From JBFJKD01 sp041600415 (GTDB lineage Bacteria; Pseudomonadota; Gammaproteobacteria; Pseudomonadales; Porticoccaceae): DNA of 47,682 nucleotides. The stretch lies in contig JBFIKF010000009.1 of assembly GCA_041600415.1 (NCBI GenBank), positions 1-47,682 of the forward strand, read 5' to 3'. Positions 17,006-25,186 of this stretch are shown in pieces; position 1 is the first letter of the stretch; the number at the start of each line of letters is the position of its first letter. Position numbers and translations under genes: made by a program. The notes beneath the pieces are model-generated. The model had not been told where the DNA came from. It saw nothing but the letters and a program-made list of their open reading frames with translations, and did no database searches.

Positions 17006-17823
17006 TGGTCAAATCCAGAGGGGGTCGCGAGCATATAACCCGCTGCCGCAAGTTGACGCTGGACGTCGGCGGACAATATAAATGCGGAAAACAGTTTGGC
17101 CTCAGACACGCGGGAGCTGCGCTGTAGAATCACCAGTTGCTGCTCAATCGGGATGTGCATACTAGCAGGCACAATCCACACGCCGTGTTTGATGCCGAGT
17201 AAACGTAAATCCGACAAGGCCACCAGGCCCATACCGACATTGCCGCTGGCCACAAACTGCATGGCCTGGGCGATATTATTGCCCTGAATCAGGCGACCCG
17301 GAGCATAAACCGACCACACACCCAGATGCTCGAGCACCTGCTGTGCGGCCGCGCCATAGGGCGCCAGTTCCGGATTGGCGATGGCCAGTTTGCCGGGCCA
17401 CATGTGCAGGGTCTTTACATTGACTTCGGTGCCGTCCCGTTGCCACAAGGCCAGGCGTCCCAGCGCATAAGTATGGCGACTACCGGGCAACGCAACCCCC
17501 TGTTTTTCGAGGAGTTCAGGGCGTAGCCGGTCCGCGGACAAAAACATATCCATCGGCGCGCCGTTTAATATCTGGCTGTAGTGGGTGCCGCTGGATGCGG
17601 AGATTATTTCCAGCTCGATACCAGTACGCTGCGTGAATTGTACAGCCAACTGTTCGAGCAGGGGGCGAAAGTTACTGGCCACTGCAATCCGCAGCGGTCC
17701 GCCGAGTATCGTCGGCGACGACGCCGCGTCGACGATAACGGGGATAGATGCCATTAGCAGGGTAAGGATGAGTGCTTTAAAACGCGGAATCTTTGATCTC
17801 CGCAGCCGATATTTCACCCCCAT
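17002..17823 (-). CDS. modA: ModA, periplasmic molybdate-binding protein
   Basis: A 273-residue solute-binding protein. A basic N-terminus is followed by a hydrophobic core (ALILTLLMASIPVIV) and a likely cleavage near VDAASS. Mature-domain motifs are LRIAVASNFRPLLEQL, the SSGTHYSQILNGAPMDMFLSAD anion-binding region, ANPELAPYGAAA and GNNIAQAMQFVASGNVGMG. ATG at 17823 lies inside the last codons of moaE, so the two genes overlap by ten bases. A TTG six codons earlier is less likely. Confidence 0.93.
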   Translation of the reverse strand: MGVKYRLRRSKIPRFKALILTLLMASIPVIVDAASSPTILGGPLRIAVASNFRPLLEQLAVQFTQRTGIELEIISASSGTHYSQILNGAPMDMFLSADRLRPELLEKQGVALPGSRHTYALGRLALWQRDGTEVNVKTLHMWPGKLAIANPELAPYGAAAQQVLEHLGVWSVYAPGRLIQGNNIAQAMQFVASGNVGMGLVALSDLRLLGIKHGVWIVPASMHIPIEQQLVILQRSSRVSEAKLFSAFILSADVQRQLAAAGYMLATPSGFDQ

Positions 17824-18290
17824 TTTTTTGCGGCCTCGCAATCACTCGCACGGGCGCTAACCCAGCGTTCACCTTGGGGGGTGCTTTCTTTTTTCCAGAA
17901 AGGTGCGCGAATTTTTAAATAATCCAGCAAAAATTCTGCCGCTTCGAAGGCCGCTTTGCGGTGTGCGCTGGTAACCCCCACGAACACGATGGGGTCCCCG
18001 GGATACAGGGTGCCGACGCGATGGACAAGACTGAGGGGTCCGAGTGGCCAGCGCGCGCTCGCTTCGGCGACAATGGTTTCCAGCGCCTTTTCGGTCATGC
18101 CCGGATAGTGCTCGAGAAATAGCTTGCTGACCGGGTTGTCGACCTGGTCGCGCACCAGACCGATAAAGGTGACCACTGCGCCCTGGTCGGCGCGAGTCTG
18201 TTGGGCCACCCGTGCAATCAATGCGTTGGTGAGTGCGCCGAGATCGAGTGGTGTTGTCTGCACTGCAATAGTCATGACGCTTTCAGCCAC
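17814..18290 (-). CDS. moaE: MoaE, molybdopterin synthase catalytic subunit
   Basis: A 158-residue large subunit of molybdopterin synthase, which with thiocarboxylated MoaD converts cyclic pyranopterin monophosphate to molybdopterin. Conserved LEHYPGMTEKAL, VHRVGTLYPGD, VGVTSAHRKAAFEA and the catalytic lysines in PFWKKE are present. The GTG at 18290 overlaps the moaD stop by eight bases; ATG at 18275 is a plausible shorter start that removes five residues. It overlaps modA at its 3' end, joining the moa and mod genes into one unit. Confidence 0.94.
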   Translation of the reverse strand: MAESVMTIAVQTTPLDLGALTNALIARVAQQTRADQGAVVTFIGLVRDQVDNPVSKLFLEHYPGMTEKALETIVAEASARWPLGPLSLVHRVGTLYPGDPIVFVGVTSAHRKAAFEAAEFLLDYLKIRAPFWKKESTPQGERWVSARASDCEAAKKWG

Positions 18291-18531
18291 CGGTCACCGG
18301 CGGAAAAAAAGCCACTTCATCGCCGACGGTTACATAATGATTGTCGTCCCTCAGCACCTGATTTACGGCCACCAGTACCGTCTGCTCGGCAAACAGCAAA
18401 TGCCAGCGATCACCTTGTGCCGCCAGCCGGGTTTTCAACTCGGCGACTGTAATGGATGTCGACACCGGAAACTCAATTTTCCCGCAGTTCAGTAGTTCCC
18501 GCAGTTGCGCAAACAACAAGATTTTTATCAC
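18283..18531 (-). CDS. moaD: MoaD, molybdopterin synthase sulfur carrier
   Basis: An 82-residue ubiquitin-like protein ending in Gly-Gly, the site of adenylation by MoeB and thiocarboxylation. The body has LLFAQLRELLNC, VLVAVNQ and VGDEVAFFPPVTGG. I choose GTG at 18531 because it overlaps the moaC stop as GTGA and gives the family's usual length; a longer in-frame reading would extend into moaC without support. Confidence 0.93.
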   Translation of the reverse strand: MIKILLFAQLRELLNCGKIEFPVSTSITVAELKTRLAAQGDRWHLLFAEQTVLVAVNQVLRDDNHYVTVGDEVAFFPPVTGG

Positions 18532-19028
18532 GATGTAGTCTCCGCGCCAGGGGTGTCCCGTCGCCATTGCCCGGTTTTACCACCCTCCTTGGACAGTACC
18601 TGAATACCCTCGATAGTCATTGCGGGGTCGACGGCCTTGCACATATCGAACAGCGTCAGCGCGGCCACCGAGACGGCGGTCAGTGCCTCCATTTCGACGC
18701 CGGTTTTGCCATCCAGCTTGCACGATGCCTCGATGCGAATACGCTGACGGTCGGGTTGTAATTCAAACCGTACCTGCACGTTTGCCAGCATCAGGGGATG
18801 GCATAGAGGAATTAAATCCGCGCAGCGCTTGGCGCCCTGTATACCGGCGATGCGCGCAGCCGCGAGCACATCGCCCTTGTGGTGGCCACCATCGCGAATC
18901 AACGCCAGAGTGGCGGGTTGCATCACGACAAAACCCTGGGCGACAGCGGTGCGTGCGGTGATCGCCTTGCCGCTGATATCCACCATATTAGCCTCGCCCG
19001 CAGCGTTTACATGGTTCAACGTACTCAT
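18528..19028 (-). CDS. moaC: MoaC, cyclic pyranopterin monophosphate synthase
   Basis: A 166-residue enzyme that acts after MoaA to form cyclic pyranopterin monophosphate. Motifs are NMVDISGKAITARTA, KGDVLAAARIAGI, the LIPLCHPL active-site segment, GKTGVEMEALTAVSVAALTLFDMCKA and the C-terminal KEGGKTG. ATG at 19028 overlaps the moaB stop by four bases. Confidence 0.95.
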   Translation of the reverse strand: MSTLNHVNAAGEANMVDISGKAITARTAVAQGFVVMQPATLALIRDGGHHKGDVLAAARIAGIQGAKRCADLIPLCHPLMLANVQVRFELQPDRQRIRIEASCKLDGKTGVEMEALTAVSVAALTLFDMCKAVDPAMTIEGIQVLSKEGGKTGQWRRDTPGAETTS

Positions 19029-19576
19029 GGCGCCGCCCGCGTGTTGCAATCGGCAACACTGGTAGTTTTCAGTTGCGCTACAAAATTGCAGGGTTTATGA
19101 CTGGCGTCCAGTTGGTCGCGAATAATGCCATCCCAGGCGGTACGGCAGGCATTGGTGGAGCCCGGCATACAGAACACGATGGTGCCATTGGCCAGGCCGG
19201 CGACGGCCCGGGACTGCACCGTGGACGAGCCGATGTCAGCGTAGGACAGCTGGCGGAACAGCTCCCCGTAGCCATCAATGGTGGTGTCGAATAACGGCAT
19301 CACCGCCTGTGGCGTGGAGTCGCGACCGGTGAAACCAGTGCCACCGGTAATTAACACCACCTGGACGTCAGCGGCGGCAATCCAGTTGGCAACCAGGGCG
19401 CGAATGGCATACAGGTCGTCGCGCACGATGACTTTATCGGCCAGCACATGTCCTGCACTTTGAAGGTTTGTCACCAGCAACTGGCCCGAGGTATCCGTGC
19501 TTTCGTCGCGGCTGTCGGAGACGGTGAGCACGACGATATTCAGGGCTTGAAAATTTGTGGAATAATTTTTAACCAT
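19025..19576 (-). CDS. moaB: MoaB/MogA-type molybdopterin adenylyltransferase
   Basis: A 183-residue MogA-fold protein that binds molybdopterin and, in the family, adenylates it before MoeA action. It contains LTVSDSRDESTDTSG, the LITGGTGFTGRDSTPQAV substrate loop and VFCMPGSTNACR. ATG at 19576 has GGAG ten bases upstream; another ATG 18 bases earlier lacks one. It follows moaA by 45 bases and overlaps moaC. Confidence 0.92.
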   Translation of the reverse strand: MVKNYSTNFQALNIVVLTVSDSRDESTDTSGQLLVTNLQSAGHVLADKVIVRDDLYAIRALVANWIAAADVQVVLITGGTGFTGRDSTPQAVMPLFDTTIDGYGELFRQLSYADIGSSTVQSRAVAGLANGTIVFCMPGSTNACRTAWDGIIRDQLDASHKPCNFVAQLKTTSVADCNTRAAP

Positions 19577-19620
19577 GGTAAAAATCTCCAACATCTAACT
19601 GTACTAACAGCGCTGGTCGG

Positions 19621-20595
19621 TTAGCCTCCCAGCATTGACAGATGGCGGGTGCCGCCACTGTAGCCATCGTGCAGGTAGTGGCTGACCTGTTTGCCCGTCA
19701 GCTGTTCATGCAAAAAAGCCACCAATGTTTCTTTTTGATCGTCCCGTTGTAATAAATGCCGCAGGTCGATACCGTTATCAGAGAACAGGCACAGGTGTAG
19801 CTTGCCAGTCGCACTGACCCGCAGGCGGTTACAGGTGGCACAGAAGTCCTTGCTGTAGGGCATGATTAAACCCACTTTGCCGCGGTAGTCGGCATGGCGA
19901 AACTCCTGGGCGGGCCCCGCATCTGTTGCCCGCTGGATGGCTTGCCAGCCCCGCGCCAGCAGCGCGGTTTTGATAGTTTCACCGGACAGGTGGTGTTGTC
20001 GATAAAACTCGGCATTGTCACCGGTTTGCATCAGCTCGATAAAACGCAGGGTGACCGGTTTGTGCTGCAACCAGGCGAGAAAGCGCTCCAGTTGATTATC
20101 GTTAAAGCCGCGCATTAAGACCGTATTGATCTTGGCGTTGGCAATCCCCAGTTGCAGTGCGCGCTCCAGACCGTCGAGCAGGTCCTGTAAGCGTTCGTGA
20201 CCGGTTATAGCTTGAAATATAGCGGGGTCGAGGCTGTCCATGCTGAGGTTAATGCCATCCAGTCCGGCCGCCGCCCAGCGATCAATGCGTTCGGGAAGTT
20301 TGTAGCCGTTGGTGGTAATAACGACTTTATCGACGCCTGCGGTATTTTTGACTGCGGCAATAATTTCCGGCAGATCGCGGCGCACCGAGGGTTCTCCCCC
20401 CGTGATACGAACTTTACGGGTGCCAGTGGCCGCAAATGCGGCGACCAGGCGGCGAATCTCCGCAACGGATAAAAAGCTCGGGCCGGATTTGCCCTGATAG
20501 CCGTCCGGCAGGCAGTAGTTGCAACGGAAGTTACATACGTCGGTGATGGACAGGCGCAAGTAGTGGAACTCGCGCCCGAATTCGTCTCGCAACAT
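19621..20595 (-). CDS. moaA: MoaA, GTP 3',8-cyclase (radical SAM)
   Basis: A 324-residue radical SAM enzyme that starts molybdenum cofactor synthesis from GTP. The N-terminal cluster is Cys21-Cys25-Cys28 (CNFRCNYC), with TGGEPSVRRDL following. The C-terminal cluster lies in CATCNRLR and a later Cys in LHLC. The conserved Gly-Gly tail that inserts in the active site is present as the last two residues. An AAAGGTG ribosome-binding site lies upstream of ATG at 20595, directly behind a structured leader that looks like a Moco riboswitch. Confidence 0.96.
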   Translation of the reverse strand: MLRDEFGREFHYLRLSITDVCNFRCNYCLPDGYQGKSGPSFLSVAEIRRLVAAFAATGTRKVRITGGEPSVRRDLPEIIAAVKNTAGVDKVVITTNGYKLPERIDRWAAAGLDGINLSMDSLDPAIFQAITGHERLQDLLDGLERALQLGIANAKINTVLMRGFNDNQLERFLAWLQHKPVTLRFIELMQTGDNAEFYRQHHLSGETIKTALLARGWQAIQRATDAGPAQEFRHADYRGKVGLIMPYSKDFCATCNRLRVSATGKLHLCLFSDNGIDLRHLLQRDDQKETLVAFLHEQLTGKQVSHYLHDGYSGGTRHLSMLGG

Positions 20596-20614
20596 ACAAA
20601 CACCTTTCCAAATA

Positions 20615-20722
20615 CGGGAGGATGTCCGGTTTCCCGAATATCCCTTAGAACCTCGTGACTGAGATTCTCGGCACCGGATTCATGGCCATTGAGGGCGTTA
20701 GATGCCGGTGCTCGGAGCTTGT
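20615..20722 (-). promoter_or_regulatory. Candidate Moco riboswitch in moaA leader
   Basis: The minus-strand leader of moaA folds by eye into two clear elements. A seven-pair stem joins GCACCGG (20705-20711 read on the minus strand) with CCGGTGC (20671-20677). A second hairpin at 20620-20643 has four plus five pairs and a GAAA tetraloop (TTCGG-GAAA-CCGGA). Moco riboswitches sit directly upstream of moaA in many gammaproteobacteria and use a GNRA loop and receptor. The position and architecture agree, but I could not check the covariance model. Confidence 0.62.
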
Positions 20723-20737
20723 CAGTTTAAATAAAGC

Positions 20738-20758
20738 GTGTTTCCGAATATGGAAACA
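20738..20758 (-). promoter_or_regulatory. Inverted repeat upstream of the moaA leader
   Basis: TGTTTCC and GGAAACA form a perfect seven-base inverted repeat with a six-base loop, just before the putative riboswitch. It may be an operator, a leader hairpin, or part of the end of the PilZ transcript. There is no long T-run after it, so I do not call a terminator. Confidence 0.35.
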
Positions 20759-20845
20759 GCGCGTCCAGTGTAACACCGGCCGGGAGAATCGGCGAGTTAC
20801 TATTGAGGGCTGACGCCGAACGGGTTTGCGCCTGGGCGGTGTCAG

Positions 20846-21253
20846 TTATGTTGGAAATCGCGCAGCGTACTTATCGATCCACTCCTGGGCGGCGTCTTCC
20901 AGACTCAGCTCTCTGCCCTCTCGAGCCAGGACGTGCTTTTTGTACTCTTCAATCTGGTAAACCTGTTCCACCATGCGCACCGCAAAAAAATCATCCGCGT
21001 TAACAAAACGCAGGCCGACATCAAACCCAGCTGCAGCGGCGCGACACCACACCACCCGCGCCGGCGCGTCAAACGGCGGTATTAGCGAAGTTATAGTCAC
21101 CTCGACTAACGCGTCTTCCGGCACGGCCCGCGACAGGTTTACCATAAGCCCGCTGGCGCTGATATTGTGGGTGTGTTCGATTTGCTCTGACGTATCGCTG
21201 GGGAGTTTTACCAACACCGGGAATTTTGCTGAGTGACGAATATAATCTCTCAT
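20846..21253 (-). CDS. PilZ-domain protein (c-di-GMP binding)
   Basis: A 135-residue single PilZ-domain protein. The cyclic di-GMP binding signature is present as RDYIR near the N-terminus (RxxxR) and NISASG about 35 residues later (NxSxxG). The body VRVVW-like strand and GFDVGLRFV close the barrel. It has a C-terminal helical tail. ATG at 21253 follows AGGAG; a TTG 36 bases upstream is unlikely. A diguanylate cyclase-like gene is 4 kb away at 25187. The output target is unknown. Confidence 0.88.
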   Translation of the reverse strand: MRDYIRHSAKFPVLVKLPSDTSEQIEHTHNISASGLMVNLSRAVPEDALVEVTITSLIPPFDAPARVVWCRAAAAGFDVGLRFVNADDFFAVRMVEQVYQIEEYKKHVLAREGRELSLEDAAQEWIDKYAARFPT

Positions 21254-21345
21254 GTTCGATACTCCTGGTTCGGCTATAGGGGTATTCAAAGGCTGTCGCC
21301 CCGCGCCGTCAACCGTCGCGTCGCGGGAAAGCTCGCAGTCAGTAA

Positions 21346-23823
21346 CTAATCACCCTGTTCCCGTAGCAGGCTCGCGGTCGGTTGATAAAGTGCCGCCCGA
21401 CTGCCAATGACGCCGCAGCAGACCACCAGCAGGGCCGCGATCAGGGGCAATAACTGCCATATTGACCAGGCAGGCTCACCCGCAAATAAACGCTGCGACA
21501 ACGGGTAAAGAGCCACTTGAACGGCGACAAATGCACACACCGCAGAAGCGCCGCCCAGGATTAAAAATTCTGTCCAGGTAGTGCGTTGCAGTAACCGGTG
21601 CCGTGCACCGAGGGTGCGCGCCAGGGCGTAGTCGCGACCGCGGCGGTCGCGTCCTCCCAACAATGCGGTGGTGAGCACCAGTAGAGCGGCAAGCATTAAC
21701 AACGTTGCCAATAGAAACACTGCGCGACTGGCCTGACCGACAATGCCCTGGGCCTTGTCCAGCAACGCGTTGATGTCCAGCAAGGTAATGTGCGGTAGCT
21801 GCTGCAGTAGCTGCGCAAGGCGTGCGCCGTCGCCGGGGGGCAACCAGAAACTGGTCAGCCAGGTGATATCCTGATCGGCAAGACTGCCCGGTGAAAAAAT
21901 AAAATAGAAATTAGGCGCAAAGGTTTCCCAATCCACCTCGCGGACACTGGTTACCGTGCTATGAAATGCACCGCGATTAGAGACAAATTGCAGGTTGTCG
22001 CCGAGTTTGAGTCCAAGCTTCTCCGCCAGTTCCTGCTCCACCGACACGCCAGTGGTGATTTGCGAACCATTCTCCGAGTGCCACCGGCCACTCTGCACCC
22101 GGTTGCCGTTTGGCAACCGGGCGGCCTGGGTCAGGATCAGGTCCCGGTTGAGGGCCTCCGGTTCGCCGTCACTTTCCTTGGTAATGGCCTCCCGTACTGG
22201 CACCTGATTTATTTCTGTCAGGCGTCCACGCATAACTGGATAGAGTTCCTGAGGCAGTGCGCCGTGCTCTGTCATCCAGCGGTCCAGGATCTCCCGATCC
22301 CGATCAAACAGGTTGAGTACAAAATAGTTGGGCGCCTGCGCAGGCAGTTGGGCGCGCCAGCTCGTCAGTAACTGATATCCGGTTTGTCCCGCCAGGGTCA
22401 GCACCGCCATAGCCAGGGTCAGGGTTGCCATCAGGGGTAACGTCAACGCCGGGCGACGACTGAGACGGCGCACCGCCAGACGAGTCGGCAGCGCGAGATG
22501 CTGACTGGCAAGATCCAGACCTTTCAACAGTGGCCACAGCAGCGCGGGTAACAACGTGCCGAGCCCCGCGAGAATCAGCAGTAGTTGCCCCAGGTCGGCC
22601 AGCGAGCGGGTCAGTAATGCCGCCAGTACTACCGGCGCACTCAGCGCGCCCAGTAGCGTCAGCGTGGCGGATAAGGTGCGCTGGCGAATGCGCTGTTGGA
22701 GTACCTGCATGGCAGGTATCCTGGTGAGGGCGACGAGCTGGGGCAGGGAGAACGCCAGCCATAGTAGTAATGGGCTAAACATAATCGCCATCCAGTCCCC
22801 GGTAGTGGCCGCGAGGGTTCGGTTGCCATCCAGGTTCTCTCCGGCGAGGGTGGACTGCAGGAGCGTAATAGCTCCCACGCCAAGCACAATGCCCGTTACG
22901 GTCACCGGTAACAGGGCGACGATATCGGCGCCCAGCAAGCGCGAGACCAGCTGTCTGCGCTGGGCTCCGAACGCGCGCAGCAGTCCCGCCAGCCGTGCTC
23001 GGCGGCGCACCCGCTGCAGCGTGGCAAGATAAATGGTGGCGCCGCATAACAGACTGATCAGCAGCACCCCGAGATTGGCCCACAATGTCAATTGCCGTAG
23101 GGGTCCCATGCTACGCACCGCTGCGTCGGCCACCTGTTCGAGGCGCTGATCCGGGCGTAGTGTTGGCGTGATTCCGATGTGCATCGCGGCAATGGCGCTG
23201 CTGGGAGCACCTACCAGCAGCCGATACAGCACCCGGGTGCCTGGTCCGAGAACCCCGGTCGCTGCGAGATCGTCCCGGTGCAGTAAAATACGGGGATTCA
23301 TACTGTAAAAACCGCCACCCTGGTCCGGTAACTGGCGGATCAGGCCGCTTACGGTCAATTCCTTGCTACCCACGGTCAGGCGCGCGCCGACCGCGATGCC
23401 CAGTTGATCGAGCACCTGATCCCCAACCCACAATTCCCCCGGTGGAGGGCCCTGCTGGCGGGCGGCGGCGGGAGCAAAGCGATCGTTGGCGGCCTGTAGC
23501 ATGCCGTACAGGGGGTAGTGGTTGTCCACCGCCCGGGCGCTTACCAGTAACAGGCGATCGGCGTGCACCACGACCGTTGAAAAATCTACAACGAGGGTGT
23601 GCTCCGCGCCGGCGATAACGGCTGTCTGCTGCGCCAGAGGTGGTTGCGAGCCGGACAATTGCAGGTCGCCGCCCAGAAATTCGGCGGTGCGCACCGCAAA
23701 ACGCTGGGCCAGCTCGGCGTTTAACAACAGCATGGTGGTGAGCGCGAAGGTGGCGATAAACAGCGCGGCCGCCAGCAGGCGAAAAGCGCTGTCGCGCCAG
23801 GCGCGCAGCGAGGCCGCGATCAT
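21346..23823 (-). CDS. YbbP-like ABC transporter permease (FtsX-like)
   Basis: An 825-residue inner-membrane protein with an N-terminal transmembrane helix, a large periplasmic domain, clusters of helices in the middle (about residues 250-480), a second periplasmic region and three final helices. This is the two-FtsX-domain layout of the YbbP/MacB-like exporters. The start (ATGATC) overlaps the stop of the ATPase gene by four bases, giving a YbbA-YbbP pair. In the family these work with a lipase/thioesterase neighbour (TesA) encoded divergently, as here. Substrate unknown; lipid or lipopeptide export is usually suspected. Confidence 0.88.
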   Translation of the reverse strand: MIAASLRAWRDSAFRLLAAALFIATFALTTMLLLNAELAQRFAVRTAEFLGGDLQLSGSQPPLAQQTAVIAGAEHTLVVDFSTVVVHADRLLLVSARAVDNHYPLYGMLQAANDRFAPAAARQQGPPPGELWVGDQVLDQLGIAVGARLTVGSKELTVSGLIRQLPDQGGGFYSMNPRILLHRDDLAATGVLGPGTRVLYRLLVGAPSSAIAAMHIGITPTLRPDQRLEQVADAAVRSMGPLRQLTLWANLGVLLISLLCGATIYLATLQRVRRRARLAGLLRAFGAQRRQLVSRLLGADIVALLPVTVTGIVLGVGAITLLQSTLAGENLDGNRTLAATTGDWMAIMFSPLLLWLAFSLPQLVALTRIPAMQVLQQRIRQRTLSATLTLLGALSAPVVLAALLTRSLADLGQLLLILAGLGTLLPALLWPLLKGLDLASQHLALPTRLAVRRLSRRPALTLPLMATLTLAMAVLTLAGQTGYQLLTSWRAQLPAQAPNYFVLNLFDRDREILDRWMTEHGALPQELYPVMRGRLTEINQVPVREAITKESDGEPEALNRDLILTQAARLPNGNRVQSGRWHSENGSQITTGVSVEQELAEKLGLKLGDNLQFVSNRGAFHSTVTSVREVDWETFAPNFYFIFSPGSLADQDITWLTSFWLPPGDGARLAQLLQQLPHITLLDINALLDKAQGIVGQASRAVFLLATLLMLAALLVLTTALLGGRDRRGRDYALARTLGARHRLLQRTTWTEFLILGGASAVCAFVAVQVALYPLSQRLFAGEPAWSIWQLLPLIAALLVVCCGVIGSRAALYQPTASLLREQGD

Positions 23824-24518
23824 AATTGCGCACTCTCCAGCGCACTTTCGTAGAGACGACCCTGTTCCAGGCACAGATGTCGCTGACAGCGCGTGGCCAG
23901 TTGCGCATCGTGGGTGACCAGTATTAACGCGGTACCGGCTTCCCGATTCAACTCAAACAACAATTCGATAATGCGCGCGCCATTGCCATGGTCGAGACTG
24001 CCAGTGGGTTCGTCGGCAAACAATATTTTTGGTGTCATCGCAAACGCCCTTGCCAATGCAACACGCTGTTGTTCGCCACCCGATAACGTGGCGGGGAAGT
24101 GTTTCAGGCGATGACCGAGGCCCACTCGCTCCAGCCATTGTCGCGCCCGACTCAGGGGGTCTGGAATGTGGTTTAATTCCAGTGGTAACAGGACATTTTC
24201 GAGGACATTCAAATCATCCACCAGATGAAAGCTTTGAAAAACAAAGCCGCACAACTCACCGCGGCGTACCGCCCGGGCGTCTTCCGAGAGCGCGCTGAAC
24301 GGCTCGCCTCCGAGCAGCACCTCGCCGGACGTGGGAACATCGAGTCCCGCCAGCAGTCCCAGCAGGGTAGATTTACCGCTGCCAGAGGGGCCGGTAATGG
24401 CGAGGCTTTCCCTGGGTAACAGGTTAAAATTCACTGCGTCCAGCAAGGTCAGAAGTCCATCGGGCCCGGACACCTGTTTACCCAGGTCGCGGACGTCAAG
24501 CAAAGGGGATTGGTTCAT
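23820..24518 (-). CDS. ybbA: YbbA-like ABC transporter ATP-binding protein
   Basis: A 232-residue ATPase of the LolD/MacB type. It has Walker A GPSGSGKSTL, the FQSFHLVDDLNVLENVLLPLEL Q-loop region, signature LSGGEQQRVALARAF, Walker B ILFADEPTGSLD and the H-loop in LVTHDAQLA. It is coupled to the permease gene by ATGA. The start codon shares bases with the divergent tesA start (24517), so promoter and ribosome-binding sites for each lie inside the other's coding sequence. Confidence 0.92.
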   Translation of the reverse strand: MNQSPLLDVRDLGKQVSGPDGLLTLLDAVNFNLLPRESLAITGPSGSGKSTLLGLLAGLDVPTSGEVLLGGEPFSALSEDARAVRRGELCGFVFQSFHLVDDLNVLENVLLPLELNHIPDPLSRARQWLERVGLGHRLKHFPATLSGGEQQRVALARAFAMTPKILFADEPTGSLDHGNGARIIELLFELNREAGTALILVTHDAQLATRCQRHLCLEQGRLYESALESAQL

Positions 24519-25155
24519 GTGGTTACGGCTCGTTTGGGTGCTGGGTGCGCTGAGTTACAGTCAGTGGGTTGGCGCGGCGACTATTCTCGTGCTGGGGGAT
24601 AGTATCAGTGCAGCCTACGGTATTGACAAGGGCGATGGCTGGGTACAATTACTGGCGACCCGCGTGGCGCGGCATTGTCCAGAGATTGCGGTGGAAAACG
24701 CGTCGGTGAGCGGTGAAACCACCGCTGGCGGATTGTTTCGCCTGCCACAGCTGCTCGAACGGCATCGTCCCGAGGTAGTGATCATCGAATTGGGCGGTAA
24801 CGATGGTTTACGGGGCCTGTCCCCGAATCATATGCAGAACAATTTTCAACGTATGGTGGACTTGGTGCGCGAAGCCGGCGGAATACCCGTGTTGCTGGGG
24901 ATGCTCATGCCGCCAAACTATGGTGCAGCCTATCAACAGGCGTTCGCTCGGGTATTCGAAACGGTTGCCCGGGAGCACGATGTGGCATTCGTACAATTTT
25001 TTCTGACGGGTGTGGGCGACCACCCCGGGTTAATGCAGGCCGACGGCGTTCACCCGACCGCTGCCGCCCAGGCTCGGCTGCTGGACAATGCCTGGCCCGC
25101 TCTCGAAGGGCCTATCAATGGCCTGTGTGAAACCCGTTCCGCAAGTAGTCAATAA
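24517..25155 (+). CDS. tesA: TesA-like GDSL lysophospholipase/thioesterase
   Basis: A 212-residue SGNH hydrolase with an N-terminal signal-type segment (MWLRLVWVLGALSYSQW). The catalytic Ser29 is in VLGDSISAAYG. Block II is SVSGETTAGG, block III is GGNDGL and block V is DGVHPT with the catalytic Asp and His. Family members are periplasmic arylesterase/thioesterase/lysophospholipase enzymes. ATG at 24517 has an AAGGGG site that lies in the divergent ybbA gene. The frame is open far upstream but only inside the antisense of ybbA. The arrangement with ybbA/ybbP is conserved in gammaproteobacteria. Confidence 0.93.
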   Translation: MWLRLVWVLGALSYSQWVGAATILVLGDSISAAYGIDKGDGWVQLLATRVARHCPEIAVENASVSGETTAGGLFRLPQLLERHRPEVVIIELGGNDGLRGLSPNHMQNNFQRMVDLVREAGGIPVLLGMLMPPNYGAAYQQAFARVFETVAREHDVAFVQFFLTGVGDHPGLMQADGVHPTAAAQARLLDNAWPALEGPINGLCETRSASSQ

Positions 25156-25186
25156 ACGACCCCCGAAAAAATGGGTGGCGACAATC

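Noticed and set aside
21961..23908. Several overlapping frames in the YbbP-like region on both strands
   Set aside because: All are shadows of the 825-residue permease, which accounts for the whole stretch.
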